DNA from: Cryobacterium sp. PH29-G1
Lineage (GTDB): Bacteria; Actinomycetota; Actinomycetes; Actinomycetales; Microbacteriaceae
NCBI RefSeq assembly: GCF_030063365.1
Contig: NZ_JASISY010000002.1
Location: forward strand, 186,001 to 250,000
Length of the DNA stretch: 64,000 bases
Reading direction: 5' to 3'
The translations under genes and the position numbers were made by a program. The notes beneath the pieces are model-generated. The model had not been told where the DNA came from. It was given only the letters and a program-made list of their open reading frames with translations, and searched no databases. Shown in pieces: positions 1 to 9,014 of this stretch. Numbering within the stretch: position 1 is the first letter of the stretch; each line of letters begins with the position of its first letter.

Positions 1-1166
1 GCCCGGATAAAGAACACTAGGAAGCTGGCCAGTGTGCCCACAATCAGCGCCGAGAGCACCACGGTCAGGCTGCTGGAGACCGGCAGCAACGTCAGGACGA
101 GTGCGCCATTGACGACCGCCACCCGGAACAGGCCGCCGCGGTCTAGTTCATTCGCGGTTGCTTTGAGTGCAGCCGGGCCGCCGCCAAGCACCACGGGCAC
201 GAGGTGGCTCAGGGCTCCGAGGAGAATTTGCGCGGCGAACCCGATAGCGAAGTACGGCACGAGCATCTCAACGGCCGCGGCCGCGGCGGTCCAGCTCGGA
301 GCAAAGGCCACCTGCAGGCCAAAGCCGAGGGTGCAGGTGGCGAACCAGACAAGCGCCGCACCCAGGCTCCAGGCCGGAAAGCTGACGGCGGGCGCGCGAC
401 GCAGATGGGCGACCGCCTCCCCCAACACCAGACCGAGGCCTACCAGGTAGGTGAGTACGCCCAGAGCTGCAATCAATCGCAGATCGACCAGGCAGCCAAG
501 CGAGAGCAGGCCAAGTCCGCCCACGAGCACGGTAAGGGTATGCCCGGCCGCCTTCGTTCGACCCTGCGCCTGGGTGTGCAGAACAGTGGGCCAGAGCAGT
601 GCGACGGTGCCGATCACGGTCAGCCCCACCCAACCGAGCAGGTTGAGACCGAGGTGCCCGATAAATAGGCGTTCGTAACCTTCGCCGCCGCCGCTAAGCC
701 CAGCCATCAGTATGCCCAGGGTTACCCCGACCACGAGCGTCAGGGCGCTGGCCACGTAGTAGCGTACGAGCGGGGCGAACCGGCCGGGCAGCGCGCCGCG
801 GGACTGGCCGACGATCACGATAGCGTGGGCCAGGGCGTTCAGTCCCACCAGAATGCCGCCGACGAGTACCAGCTGATACGCGTCGATGACCATTCCGGTC
901 ATCACCAGCGCGGCACCCAGAGTGTGCACGCTCAGGCGCAACCCCAGCGATAGGCGGTGGCCGAGTGCCTTCCGTCGCAGCAGCGTGTCGGCGAAGTGCT
1001 GGCTCCAAATCAGGATGGCGGTACTCACCGCTCCGAGCAGCAACAGGTGTACCAAGAGCCAGCCCGACGACGGAATGAAGCGGTGCAGGAGTGTGAAGAT
1101 CAACGCGGCGGCCAGCCACGCGGGCACCAGGATTCCAGACGTAATGTGCCAGAGCCGGTCTTTCAT
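1..1166 (-). CDS. Membrane N-terminal part of a probable fused copper nitrite reductase/multicopper oxidase (partial)
   Basis: An uninterrupted frame runs leftward from an ATG at 1166 off the window edge, giving at least 388 residues (MKDRLWHITSGILVPAWLAA...). It is almost entirely hydrophobic, with roughly nine to ten predicted membrane segments, and has His-rich segment ends (for example FIGHLGLNLLGW). Actinobacterial NirK-like multicopper oxidases often carry an N-terminal multi-TM domain of this kind ahead of the cupredoxin domains; the cupredoxin part would lie outside the window. The start ATG overlaps the stop of the NnrS-like gene (ATGA), so the two are translationally coupled, and the DUF2249 gene upstream is also typical of nitrite/NO clusters. 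The assignment rests on context and remembered family architecture. A stand-alone membrane protein is the alternative. Confidence 0.55.
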   Translation of the reverse strand, partial: MKDRLWHITSGILVPAWLAAALIFTLLHRFIPSSGWLLVHLLLLGAVSTAILIWSQHFADTLLRRKALGHRLSLGLRLSVHTLGAALVMTGMVIDAYQLVLVGGILVGLNALAHAIVIVGQSRGALPGRFAPLVRYYVASALTLVVGVTLGILMAGLSGGGEGYERLFIGHLGLNLLGWVGLTVIGTVALLWPTVLHTQAQGRTKAAGHTLTVLVGGLGLLSLGCLVDLRLIAALGVLTYLVGLGLVLGEAVAHLRRAPAVSFPAWSLGAALVWFATCTLGFGLQVAFAPSWTAAAAAVEMLVPYFAIGFAAQILLGALSHLVPVVLGGGPAALKATANELDRGGLFRVAVVNGALVLTLLPVSSSLTVVLSALIVGTLASFLVFFIR

Positions 1167-2326
1167 GTGCGCGCACGTTGTAACACCGGCACCGCGGTTG
1201 CGAGCAGCACCGACATGACCGCGATCACCATGAATAGCAGGACCGCGACGATGTTGAACACTCCGCCCCATTGCACGATGGCCGGCCAGCCATAAGCGTC
1301 ACCGACAAGTACCCGCGCGAGGAGTGAAACGTGCAGCAAGGCCGCGGGCACATACATGACCGGTCGGTAAGGCAGCGGCCGGCGCAGTACGGCCGGCAGG
1401 ATGGTGGGGGCATGTGCCATGATCATCGAAATCACGAATCCGAGAAATGCCGCATGCATCATGGCGTCATAGGCAGGGCCGGAATAGACGGGACCCCTGA
1501 GCAGCCAGATACCGCCGACCACAACGAGCCAACCGTAGCCGGCCAGCAGGCACCATGCCATGTAGCGGGGCAGGCCGGCAGAACGAACCGTGCGTGTTGC
1601 GATGTCATGCCGGAACAACCACGCCACCAGCGCCAGTATGCCGACGCCCAACACGCGATAGCCGACCACCGGCCAGACCAGAGCCGCGACTGAGCCGAAG
1701 CCGAGGGCCAGGCTGATGGCCAGCATCCATTGTTCGGCGCGCGGGTCGACGGTTGGCGAGATACGCGACAGTTCGAGGCGTTCGCCGGCGATCGTGAGCA
1801 CCAGAACAAGGATGAGGAGCGGGGCCAGCTGTGGGATGCCGATACCGCGCAACCAGAACACCGTGGACATCAGCCCAAGCAGGGCTCCGAGCACCTGGAC
1901 CGCGATGGATACCGCGGCCTGTTTGCGCCAGATTTCCGCGTAGATGATCAGCAGCACCAGGCTGCCGGCAACAAAAGCGGCCTGGCCAACGACTACCGGC
2001 AGCGGCGAGATGAGCGCGAGAGCGCCACCGCCGAGCAATCCGGGCGCCAGATACGCCCAACGTCGACGCACGGCCACAGCGCGCTCGAGAACAACCACGG
2101 TGCCCACGAAACCGAACACCATGAGTGGGCCGTGCACGGCGGTCAGTCTGCTGCTGTCGACCGGTGCGCCCAGGCCGAGCAGCGCTAGGGCACCGTCGAG
2201 CCCGGCGAGGAGGGCGAAGCCTGCCAGCAGCAGAAAAACTATTCGCCCCGTGACCTGGGGCTTGGCGACAGGACTGCCGCCTCGCGCGGCGCGGCCGGTG
2301 CGGCGGATGGGACTCAGCGTAGACAT
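1163..2326 (-). CDS. NnrS-like polytopic membrane protein
   Basis: The 387-residue protein has about 12 hydrophobic segments and short loops. Two His-containing motifs are visible, HGPLMVFGF near residue 85 and MMHAAFLGFVISMIMAHAP near residue 290. Paired histidines at the ends of membrane helices are characteristic of NnrS, a heme- and copper-containing membrane protein linked to nitric oxide stress in denitrifiers. It lies between a DUF2249 gene and the putative nitrite reductase gene, and its stop overlaps the latter's start. It probably acts in the membrane in NO handling or maturation of the neighbouring copper enzyme (inference). The N-terminal 20 residues are basic and Gly/Ala-rich, so an internal start is possible. 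Confidence 0.6.
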   Translation of the reverse strand: MSTLSPIRRTGRAARGGSPVAKPQVTGRIVFLLLAGFALLAGLDGALALLGLGAPVDSSRLTAVHGPLMVFGFVGTVVVLERAVAVRRRWAYLAPGLLGGGALALISPLPVVVGQAAFVAGSLVLLIIYAEIWRKQAAVSIAVQVLGALLGLMSTVFWLRGIGIPQLAPLLILVLVLTIAGERLELSRISPTVDPRAEQWMLAISLALGFGSVAALVWPVVGYRVLGVGILALVAWLFRHDIATRTVRSAGLPRYMAWCLLAGYGWLVVVGGIWLLRGPVYSGPAYDAMMHAAFLGFVISMIMAHAPTILPAVLRRPLPYRPVMYVPAALLHVSLLARVLVGDAYGWPAIVQWGGVFNIVAVLLFMVIAVMSVLLATAVPVLQRART

Positions 2327-2358
2327 CGCGGGTGGCCCTCAGATAACGTGCGTGTCGG

Positions 2359-2712
2359 CTAGTTTGCGCGGGTAAGGCGGATAGTCCAGGTTTCGGGCCC
2401 GTTCTCGCGGTAGGAGATGACAAAGTCGCCGGGACGGCTGCTTTCGAGCTGCGCCAGCAGCGGCAGCGGGTTGTGCGAAGCGATGAGATCGAGGGCGAAA
2501 CCGGGCTGAATGGCGCTGAGCGCCCCGAAAATCGTGGCGTGCCGGATTGCATGCGGAATGGGGCGTGAGTCGAGGACGATGTTCTCGGTGTCCTCGTGGC
2601 CACACGCACAAGCGTGCGGATTGGAAGGCTCACCGGTGGGTGCTTCGACGGGGGTTCCGGCGTCTACAGCACCGGGACGGCTGGGCGATATGGTGATCGG
2701 TTCGGCGGTCAT
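2359..2712 (-). CDS. DUF2249 domain protein
   Basis: A soluble protein of 117 residues. An ATG at 2745 is in frame, but the ATG at 2712 has a clear GAGGAGAG ribosome site just upstream and is preferred. The C-terminal 75 residues match the DUF2249 pattern: a short His-containing segment (IPHAIRHATIFGAL), then DLIASHNPLPLLAQLE and GDFVISYRENGPETW. DUF2249 proteins are small, related to the SirA/TusA fold, and are common beside nirK, nnrS and hemerythrin-like genes, but their biochemical role is not settled. The residue stretch HACACGHE near position 35 (two Cys, two His) could bind metal. The gene leads the operon with the NnrS-like and putative nitrite reductase genes. Confidence 0.7.
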   Translation of the reverse strand: MTAEPITISPSRPGAVDAGTPVEAPTGEPSNPHACACGHEDTENIVLDSRPIPHAIRHATIFGALSAIQPGFALDLIASHNPLPLLAQLESSRPGDFVISYRENGPETWTIRLTRAN

Positions 2713-2900
2713 GGTTCTCTCCTCGGTGCTTGGTTCGAATGGCACTATAGATTTATATTAGAGGATACAGCTGCTTTTAAATGCGTTCGTCCGATCGGGA
2801 AAGCTAAATGATGGCAATCGGGCAGGCGATTTGGGTGAGGAACCGCAGTAGGCGGTGCCAGGTCGGCCTACCGTGATGACAAAGTCATAAAGTTGTTGGC
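2713..2900. promoter_or_regulatory. Divergent promoter region between the nitrogen-oxide operon and pfkB
   Basis: This 188-base gap separates two divergent transcription units. It is locally AT-richer (around 2745-2775) than its surroundings, as expected for promoters. A small dyad, ATGAC-AAA-GTCAT, lies at 2876-2888, directly before the pfkB start, and could be a half-conserved CRP/FNR-type or other regulator site. No Shine-Dalgarno sequence is visible before the pfkB ATG. Confidence 0.35.
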
Positions 2901-3875
2901 ATGACATTCGTCGCTCGCGCGTCATCGAATAGTGCCCGGTCGATCGTGACTCTCACGGTCAACCCGGCCCTCGACATCAGCACGTCGACGTCCCGAGTGA
3001 TGAGCGAACACAAGCTGCGCTGCGGTCCGAGCCGGATCGATCCGGGCGGCGGCGGCGTGAACGTGGCGCGTACCATCCATCGCCTCGGCGGGGACGTGCT
3101 GGCCATCTACGCCGCGGGCGGGCTCACCGGTGCCACCTATCGCCAGTTGCTCGAGGCGGAGGGTGTGCCGACCCTCGCCATTCCCATCGCGGGAACGACA
3201 CGGGAGAGCTTCACCATTGACGAGACAGATTCCGGTGAACAATTTCGTTTCGTGCTTCAGGGTCCGGAGCTTTCGGAGGCCGAGTGGACGAGGTGCCTCA
3301 CGACGGTGGAAGCGGCTATTGCACCGGGAGGGTACGTCGTGGCCAGTGGCAGCCTGCCTCCCGGGGTGCCGACGGATTTCTACGCGCGGGTGGCACGGTT
3401 GGCGCACCAGCACGGTGCACGTTCGATCGTGGATGCCTCGGGCGAAGCGCTCCAGGCGGCGCTCGCCGAGGGTGTGTATCTGGTCAAGGCGAGCCGACGC
3501 GAGCTGAGCGAGTTCACCGGCAGGGAATTGGCCAACGAACAGAAAGAGGTAGACGCGGCAACCGAGTTGGTTGCCCGTGGGGCCGCGGAGCTCGTGGCCT
3601 TGACTCTCGGCCAAGCGGGCGCCGTGCTCGCGTCTGCCTCCGGGGCCATCCGCTTGCCGGTGCCCAGGGTGCGCGTGCAGAGCGTGGTCGGTGCGGGTGA
3701 TGGTTTTCTTGGTGCGTTCGTCTGGCGCCTGTCGCAGGGCCAGAGACCGGAGGTGGCGTTTCGTTCCGCCGTCGCGGCCGGTAGTGCAACGGCTGCCAAA
3801 CCCGCCACCGACATGTGCACCCGCGCCGACGTCGAGGCGCTCGAACGTCTTCTCCCCGCGGCCACGCGCTACTGA
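2901..3875 (+). CDS. pfkB: PfkB-family sugar kinase (6-phosphofructokinase 2 / 1-phosphofructokinase type)
   Basis: This 324-residue protein belongs to the PfkB/ribokinase family. It shows the N-terminal VTLTVNPALDIST signature of tagatose-6-phosphate/phosphofructokinases (residues ~16-28), the Gly-rich PGGGGVNVAR substrate motif (~50-59), and the C-terminal signature VVGAGDGFLGAFVWRL (~260-275) with the catalytic Asp in GAGD. It likely phosphorylates fructose 6-phosphate or fructose 1-phosphate with ATP in the cytoplasm. The start at 2901 lacks a ribosome site; a GTG at about 2946 would begin right at the conserved core. It stands before ppsA, a pairing of a glycolytic kinase with a gluconeogenic enzyme that recalls hypoxia/dormancy gene sets in other actinobacteria (inference). 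Confidence 0.8.
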   Translation: MTFVARASSNSARSIVTLTVNPALDISTSTSRVMSEHKLRCGPSRIDPGGGGVNVARTIHRLGGDVLAIYAAGGLTGATYRQLLEAEGVPTLAIPIAGTTRESFTIDETDSGEQFRFVLQGPELSEAEWTRCLTTVEAAIAPGGYVVASGSLPPGVPTDFYARVARLAHQHGARSIVDASGEALQAALAEGVYLVKASRRELSEFTGRELANEQKEVDAATELVARGAAELVALTLGQAGAVLASASGAIRLPVPRVRVQSVVGAGDGFLGAFVWRLSQGQRPEVAFRSAVAAGSATAAKPATDMCTRADVEALERLLPAATRY

Positions 3876-4016
3876 ACCCGGTGCGGAGCATCGACCGGAA
3901 ACAGCGCCGGACGGTTCGCCGCAGTAGTGCCATTGGTCCCTAGCCGGGTGGCCGGCAGGCCCATAGCGTTGAAGGAACGAGAGCGACAGTTCCAACAACG
4001 GTGTGGAGGTAGCGGT

Positions 4017-6398
4017 ATGGATCAGCATCACGTGGTGTGGTTCGAGAACGTCGGCATGGGGGACGTTCCCATCGTTGGTGGTAAAAATGCGTCGTTGGGG
4101 GAAATGGTTCGCACCCTCGACAGCCAGGGCGTGCGGGTTCCACCGGGCTTCGCCACCACGGCTGATGCCTATCGGTCATTCGTTGATGCGAACCGGATCG
4201 CTCCGGCCGCCCGCGAGTGGCTTGAGCGTTTCCACGCGGGGCAAGCGAGCTTGCGCGAGACGGGGGATGCGATCCGCGAGTTGTTTCTCGGCAGCCAATT
4301 TCCCGAAGACATTGCCGAGGCCATCCGCTCGTCGTATCGGAGCCTCGGCGAGAGGTCGGGCGAGAAGAACCCTGCGGTGGCGGTGCGTAGCAGTGCCACC
4401 GCCGAGGACTTGCCGGATGCGAGTTTTGCGGGACAACAGGAGACCTTCCTGAACGTTGTGGGCGAACGGGACCTGCTGGATGCCTGCCGCCGCTGCTACG
4501 CCTCGCTCTTCACCGACCGCGCAATCAGCTATCGGGAAGTGAAGGGCTTCGACCACCTGGATGCGGCGCTGTCGATCGGGATCCAGCGCATGGTGCGATC
4601 CGATGTCGGCGGTTCTGGCGTGATGTTCTCCATCGATACCGATAGCGGGTTTCCCCGTGTAGCCGTGATCAGTGCGGCCTGGGGACTGGGCGAAACCGTT
4701 GTGCAGGGAACAGTGAACCCCGATAAGTACCTCGTCTTCAAACCACTACTGGAGATGCCCGAGTACTCACCAATCATTGAAAAGACACTGGGTGCCAAGT
4801 CACGCAAGATGATCTACAGCAAGGGCGGCAGCGCACGCACGCACATGATGGACACCTCCGTGCGCGAACAGCAATCCTTTGTTCTGACGGACCCTGAGAT
4901 TCTTCAGTTGGCACGGTGGGCAGTCATCGTCGAGGCGCACTACGGTCGCCCGATGGATATGGAGTGGGCCAAAGACGGATTGAGCGGTGAACTCTTCATG
5001 GTTCAGGCTCGCCCCGAAACCGTGCAGGCCCGAAAGACTGGTACACGGTTCGTCACTCACCACCTCACCCAGCAGGGAACTGTATTGCTCTCCGGCGCTG
5101 CCATCGGTGACGCGATTGCCACCGGCTCCGCGTGCGTGATCCGCGATCCGGCCGACATCGAGAGCTTTCGAGACGGAGCGATCCTGGTTACCGAAATGAC
5201 CGACCCGGACTGGGTACCGATCATGACGCGCGCCGCGGGAATCGTCACCGACCACGGCGGCCCCACCAGCCACGCCGCCATCGTCAGCCGCGAACTCGGC
5301 ATTCCGGCAGTCGTCGGTACCAGCACCGCGACCGAGGTGTTGAAAGAGGGGCAAGAGATCACTTTGTCGTGCGCGGAGGGTGACCAGGGCCATATCTACG
5401 ATGGCACCCTCACTTTCGAGACCGAGGAGACCGACCTGGGAACGCTGCCGGAAACGCGTACGGCAGTCATGGTGAACATCGCGAGTCCCGCGGCGGCTTT
5501 TCAGTGGTGGCGGTTGCCCGCTGCCGGCGTCGGCCTCGCCCGCATGGAGTTCATCATCAATAACCTGATCCAGATTCACCCGATGGCGTTGGTGCATCCC
5601 GAACGGGTAACCAGTAAGAAGGAGCTGCGGCAGATCCGCACTCTCACACGTGGCTATGACGATCCAAAAGACTTCTTCGTCGATACTCTGGCGCTGGGGA
5701 TCGCCAAGCTGGCTGCGCCGTACCACCCGCATCCGGTAATCGTACGGCTGAGCGACTTCAAGACCAATGAATATGCGCACCTGCTCGGCGGCAGTGCTTT
5801 TGAGCACTCGGAGGAGAATCCCATGCTGGGGTTCCGGGGAGCGTCCCGCTATTACAGCCCGCGATATCGCGAAGGATTCGAGCTCGAATGCCGGGCGCTC
5901 AAACGGGTGCGCGAACAGATCGGTTTCACCAACATCATCATCATGGTGCCCTTCTGCCGCACACCGGCCGAGGCCGACCTCGTCTTGGCCGTGATGGCCG
6001 AAAACGGATTGGTACGCGGCGAAAACGGGCTTGAGGTGTACATGATGTGCGAGATCCCCTCCAATGTGATTCTTGCCAAGGAGTTCGCGACCAGGTTTGA
6101 CGGCTTCTCGATTGGTTCCAACGACCTGACCCAGCTCGTGCTCGGCGTCGATCGTGACTCCGAGGACCTGGCGGCGCTCTTTGACGAGCGCGATGACGCG
6201 GTCAAGCTCATGATCAGCGAAGCCATCCAGAAGGCGCACGCCGCCAACATCAAGATCGGTATCTGCGGTCAGGGCCCCAGCAACTACCCCGATTTCGCCG
6301 CCTTCCTCGTCGGAGAAGGGATCGATTCCATTTCCCTCAACCCCGACAGCTTCATGAAGACCGTGCGGCACATCGCGGCGGCCGAGTCGACGGCATAA
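4017..6398 (+). CDS. ppsA: Phosphoenolpyruvate synthase
   Basis: The enzyme converts pyruvate, ATP and water to phosphoenolpyruvate, AMP and phosphate, feeding gluconeogenesis. The ATG at 4017 follows a GGAGG site (4005-4009) and gives 793 residues, the usual PpsA length; an upstream in-frame ATG at 3927 would add 30 unconserved residues. The N-terminal ATP-grasp domain begins with GDVPIVGGKNASLGEM and includes AVRSSATAEDLPDASFAGQ. The swivelling His domain carries the catalytic histidine in GGPTSHAAIVSRELG (~residues 413-427). The C-terminal PEP/pyruvate barrel ends with FSIGSNDLTQLVLG and the GICGQGPSNYP segment. It is 141 bases downstream of pfkB. The window also holds the wreck of a related pyruvate phosphate dikinase gene, so this may be the strain's remaining PEP-forming enzyme. 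Confidence 0.95.
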   Translation: MDQHHVVWFENVGMGDVPIVGGKNASLGEMVRTLDSQGVRVPPGFATTADAYRSFVDANRIAPAAREWLERFHAGQASLRETGDAIRELFLGSQFPEDIAEAIRSSYRSLGERSGEKNPAVAVRSSATAEDLPDASFAGQQETFLNVVGERDLLDACRRCYASLFTDRAISYREVKGFDHLDAALSIGIQRMVRSDVGGSGVMFSIDTDSGFPRVAVISAAWGLGETVVQGTVNPDKYLVFKPLLEMPEYSPIIEKTLGAKSRKMIYSKGGSARTHMMDTSVREQQSFVLTDPEILQLARWAVIVEAHYGRPMDMEWAKDGLSGELFMVQARPETVQARKTGTRFVTHHLTQQGTVLLSGAAIGDAIATGSACVIRDPADIESFRDGAILVTEMTDPDWVPIMTRAAGIVTDHGGPTSHAAIVSRELGIPAVVGTSTATEVLKEGQEITLSCAEGDQGHIYDGTLTFETEETDLGTLPETRTAVMVNIASPAAAFQWWRLPAAGVGLARMEFIINNLIQIHPMALVHPERVTSKKELRQIRTLTRGYDDPKDFFVDTLALGIAKLAAPYHPHPVIVRLSDFKTNEYAHLLGGSAFEHSEENPMLGFRGASRYYSPRYREGFELECRALKRVREQIGFTNIIIMVPFCRTPAEADLVLAVMAENGLVRGENGLEVYMMCEIPSNVILAKEFATRFDGFSIGSNDLTQLVLGVDRDSEDLAALFDERDDAVKLMISEAIQKAHAANIKIGICGQGPSNYPDFAAFLVGEGIDSISLNPDSFMKTVRHIAAAESTA

Positions 6399-6418
6399 TC
6401 GCGCTCCCCCACGAACAC

Positions 6419-6450
6419 CGTCGGGAGCGCAATCGCAACCGCTCCCGACG
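6419..6450. terminator. Bidirectional hairpin terminator between ppsA and the FAD oxidase gene
   Basis: Perfect 11-base inverted repeat CGTCGGGAGCG (6419-6429) and CGCTCCCGACG (6440-6450) with a 10-base loop, sitting between two convergent stop codons. There is no strong T-tract, which is common for high-GC actinobacterial terminators. Confidence 0.7.
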
Positions 6451-6476
6451 CTCGTGGCGTCCCCCGATCTTGTCTC

Positions 6477-7667
6477 TTACCCGGTGGGCGTGCTCGTTGC
6501 CGACGCCGCACCGAGGCGTTCGCGATGTGCGGCCACAGTGAAAAGCGGATGCCGCCACTCACTCGCGCCGTGCATGGCGAGTTCGGCGACAGCTCGCCCG
6601 TAGACGGGAGCGAACTTGAACCCGTTTCCGCTCATGCCCGTGGCCACCGTGATCAGTCCGTCTGCGACGGTGTCGATGATCGGCATTTTCGACGCGGTCT
6701 GCGAATCAGCGTGCAGAGACCAGCGCACCGGCTCCGGAACGAGATCGGGCATGAGCCGCGCCGCCTGGGCGCCTACCCAACGCAGCTGTTCCCGCGACAG
6801 GGTGGATGCGCGTTGGGCATAGTCGGCGACTTCATCGAAGACGAGGTGCGGGCAGATCTTGATGCTGTACCCGTCCAGAGTCGGTACACCGAAGGCGTGC
6901 AGGTCTCCCAGGTCTCGCATGAAGCCGGGAAGCTTGTCGGGGGTGAACATTTCGATGTGCCGCGGCATGAGCCAGGTGAGCGCGTAAGTGCTCACGGTCA
7001 CAAGATCGCGAAGTTCCGGTAGAACCCGGGTGGTCCACGGGCCGGCCGTGATGATGACTCGCTTGGCGTGAACCTCGCCCCGTGACGTGTGGATGCGCAC
7101 GCCTCCGTCCACGACGTCGATGCCGGTGACTTCGGTGTTGTACGACACTTGGGCGCCGAGCTTTACTGCACGCTCCGTGGCGGCTAAGACTGCCGCTTCG
7201 GGGCGCAGTGCGCCGCCGAGCTGGTCAAGAACGCCGATGTCGTTGTCCTCCACGGCGAACTGTGGAAAACGGGACCGCAATTCTTCAGCGTCGAGGCGAT
7301 CGTGCGGAAGGTCGAAATCCTGCATCGCGGTGAGGGTCGCAGCCAGATCGGGGTGGTCGTCGGGGCCGACGCTCAAGGCGCCGGTCTCCAGGAGCAACTC
7401 ACGGCCGCTCGCCTGCCCGAGCGCTTTCCACATCCGCCGCGCTTCAAGCAGGGCCGGTGTGTACAGCTGCCCTTCTTTGGCTGCAACCCGGAATAGCCGC
7501 GACTCCCCCGCATATGCGCCGTTGGCGTGCACCGGGCCGAACTGCTCGATGCCGAGCACGCTCTGACCGTCGGCCTCCGCGGCCTGCCAGAGTGCCATGG
7601 AACCCATCGTGCCCAAACCGATCACAACGATGTCGATCATTTCAGCGTCTTCTCTCATATTCGTCAT
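6477..7667 (-). CDS. FAD-dependent amine oxidase of the sarcosine oxidase/N-methyltryptophan oxidase family
   Basis: This 396-residue flavoprotein opens with an FAD-binding Rossmann motif (VVIGLGTMGSMALWQAA, about residues 14-30) and ends with the DAO-type GMSGNGFKFAPVYG segment. It resembles monomeric sarcosine oxidase and SolA, which oxidise secondary N-methyl amino acids to release hydrogen peroxide. The position where MSOX/SolA carry a covalent-FAD cysteine reads SLHADSQTASKMPIID with no Cys, so FAD is probably non-covalent or the specificity differs. Starts at 7667, 7658 and 7640 are all possible; the first overlaps the upstream gene's stop (ATGA). Its pairing with an ornithine-cyclodeaminase-like gene suggests the two process one amine substrate. 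Confidence 0.75.
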   Translation of the reverse strand: MTNMREDAEMIDIVVIGLGTMGSMALWQAAEADGQSVLGIEQFGPVHANGAYAGESRLFRVAAKEGQLYTPALLEARRMWKALGQASGRELLLETGALSVGPDDHPDLAATLTAMQDFDLPHDRLDAEELRSRFPQFAVEDNDIGVLDQLGGALRPEAAVLAATERAVKLGAQVSYNTEVTGIDVVDGGVRIHTSRGEVHAKRVIITAGPWTTRVLPELRDLVTVSTYALTWLMPRHIEMFTPDKLPGFMRDLGDLHAFGVPTLDGYSIKICPHLVFDEVADYAQRASTLSREQLRWVGAQAARLMPDLVPEPVRWSLHADSQTASKMPIIDTVADGLITVATGMSGNGFKFAPVYGRAVAELAMHGASEWRHPLFTVAAHRERLGAASATSTPTG

Positions 7668-8830
7668 GCCAGTGCCGGTGAGTCCCAGAGATTGAGCGTC
7701 ACCCCGATGCCGTTTGCAATGGCATTGCGGTAGACAGTGGTTCCCCAGGCGACGTCTTCGACGGGTAGGCCGCCGACCGACAGCACGATGATCTCGTCGT
7801 CCGTGCGGCGGCCGGGAGTTGCGCCGGTCACGATCGCGCCGAGATCTTCCAGATCCTCAGCGCGCAACCGGCCCTCGGCTACCAGATCCATGTACTTGCA
7901 GCCGATAATCGGGATGGCTGCGTGGGCGGGTACCGGCACTTCGGAAGCCCAGGCCTCGTAAAGTCCGGGACTGTCGAGTACCTTGCGCACATCGGGGGCG
8001 TCCATACCGTCATCGGTGTTGCAGGCCGCCGGCATACTCAGGAACGCTCCGGGTTTGACCCAGTCTCGCTGCACAGTGGGGTACGTCGCGGGGTCTCCCA
8101 CCTCACTCGAGGAGCAAATGGTCACAATATCACTGCCACGCACGGCCTCTTCGACCGTATCCACCTCGATGACCGTGGTGATCGAGGGATGCGCATTCCG
8201 CAGCCACTCCAGAAACTGGTCCAGGCTGGCCCGGCTGCGGCCTTTGACCTTCACGGTGTCAATGCCCGGCCGCGCCACGAGAAACGCCGACAGTGAGGTA
8301 CGAGCCATGACGCCGGGACCGACGATGCCGACAACGCGGGCATCCGCTCGAGCGAGGTGTCGGGCGCCCACTCCGGGAACAGATCCGGTGCGGTAGGCAG
8401 AGAGGAGATTAGCCGACATGAGCGCGAGCGGCGCGCCGGTCTCGGTGTCGTTCAGGATGAACATAAGGATCGATCGCGGCAGACCACGGTCACGGTTGGC
8501 GATATTCGACCCGTACCATTTCATGCCGGTCGTGCCGAAACGACCGCCCAGGTATGCCGGCATCGCCATGAACCGGCGATCGGTTGTGGGCAGCGGCATC
8601 CCGGGGAACGGTGAGGATTCAGGAAACGTGATCATAGCCCCGTGGGAGTCGCTGTTGGACCCGGCCATGCGGTAGTCGCCCGCGTACAGCAGTGCGAACA
8701 TATCCTCCATCGCATCGACACAGGCACCCATGTCGGTCACTCCCGCTCGAATCATGTCGGGTTCGGACAGGTAAATGAAGTCGATCTTGGCGCTAGCCGT
8801 TCCGATTGCTGTATCTGCGAGCGATGTCAT
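7664..8830 (-). CDS. Ornithine cyclodeaminase/mu-crystallin family protein
   Basis: The 388-residue protein has an N-terminal substrate domain (IYLSEPDMIRAGVTDMGACVDAME) and a Rossmann NAD(P) domain with VVGIVGPGVMARTSLSAFL near residues 166-184. Conserved features include KWYGSNIANRDRGLPRS and SANLLSAYRTGSVPG. Members convert ornithine to proline, reduce cyclic imines, or act as alanine/lysine-type dehydrogenases. Related entries paired with FAD oxidases are sometimes labelled tyramine oxidase subunit B; I cannot verify that function. A GGAGA ribosome site precedes the ATG at 8830. It is the first gene of a two-gene operon with the FAD oxidase, the ATGA overlap implying coupled translation. 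Confidence 0.7.
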   Translation of the reverse strand: MTSLADTAIGTASAKIDFIYLSEPDMIRAGVTDMGACVDAMEDMFALLYAGDYRMAGSNSDSHGAMITFPESSPFPGMPLPTTDRRFMAMPAYLGGRFGTTGMKWYGSNIANRDRGLPRSILMFILNDTETGAPLALMSANLLSAYRTGSVPGVGARHLARADARVVGIVGPGVMARTSLSAFLVARPGIDTVKVKGRSRASLDQFLEWLRNAHPSITTVIEVDTVEEAVRGSDIVTICSSSEVGDPATYPTVQRDWVKPGAFLSMPAACNTDDGMDAPDVRKVLDSPGLYEAWASEVPVPAHAAIPIIGCKYMDLVAEGRLRAEDLEDLGAIVTGATPGRRTDDEIIVLSVGGLPVEDVAWGTTVYRNAIANGIGVTLNLWDSPALA

Positions 8831-9014
8831 GATTATCTCCAGAGGCTGATCTTTTTTATACGGGCGTAGAAATAAGAATGGGGTATCGGTGCGGCAAAGG
8901 GAAGGCTGACGCCCAAAGCTGAACGATTTTTTTACGCAGCGTTAACAATCCGGGCGCGCTTCGGCCACACGTACGAATCCCGCTGGATCAATCCGCCGCA
9001 TGGCGACGACTCGA

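Noticed and set aside
2713-2900. DosR-type box before pfkB
   Set aside because: No GGGACT-N4-AGTCCC-like palindrome could be found; only a short ATGAC dyad is there.
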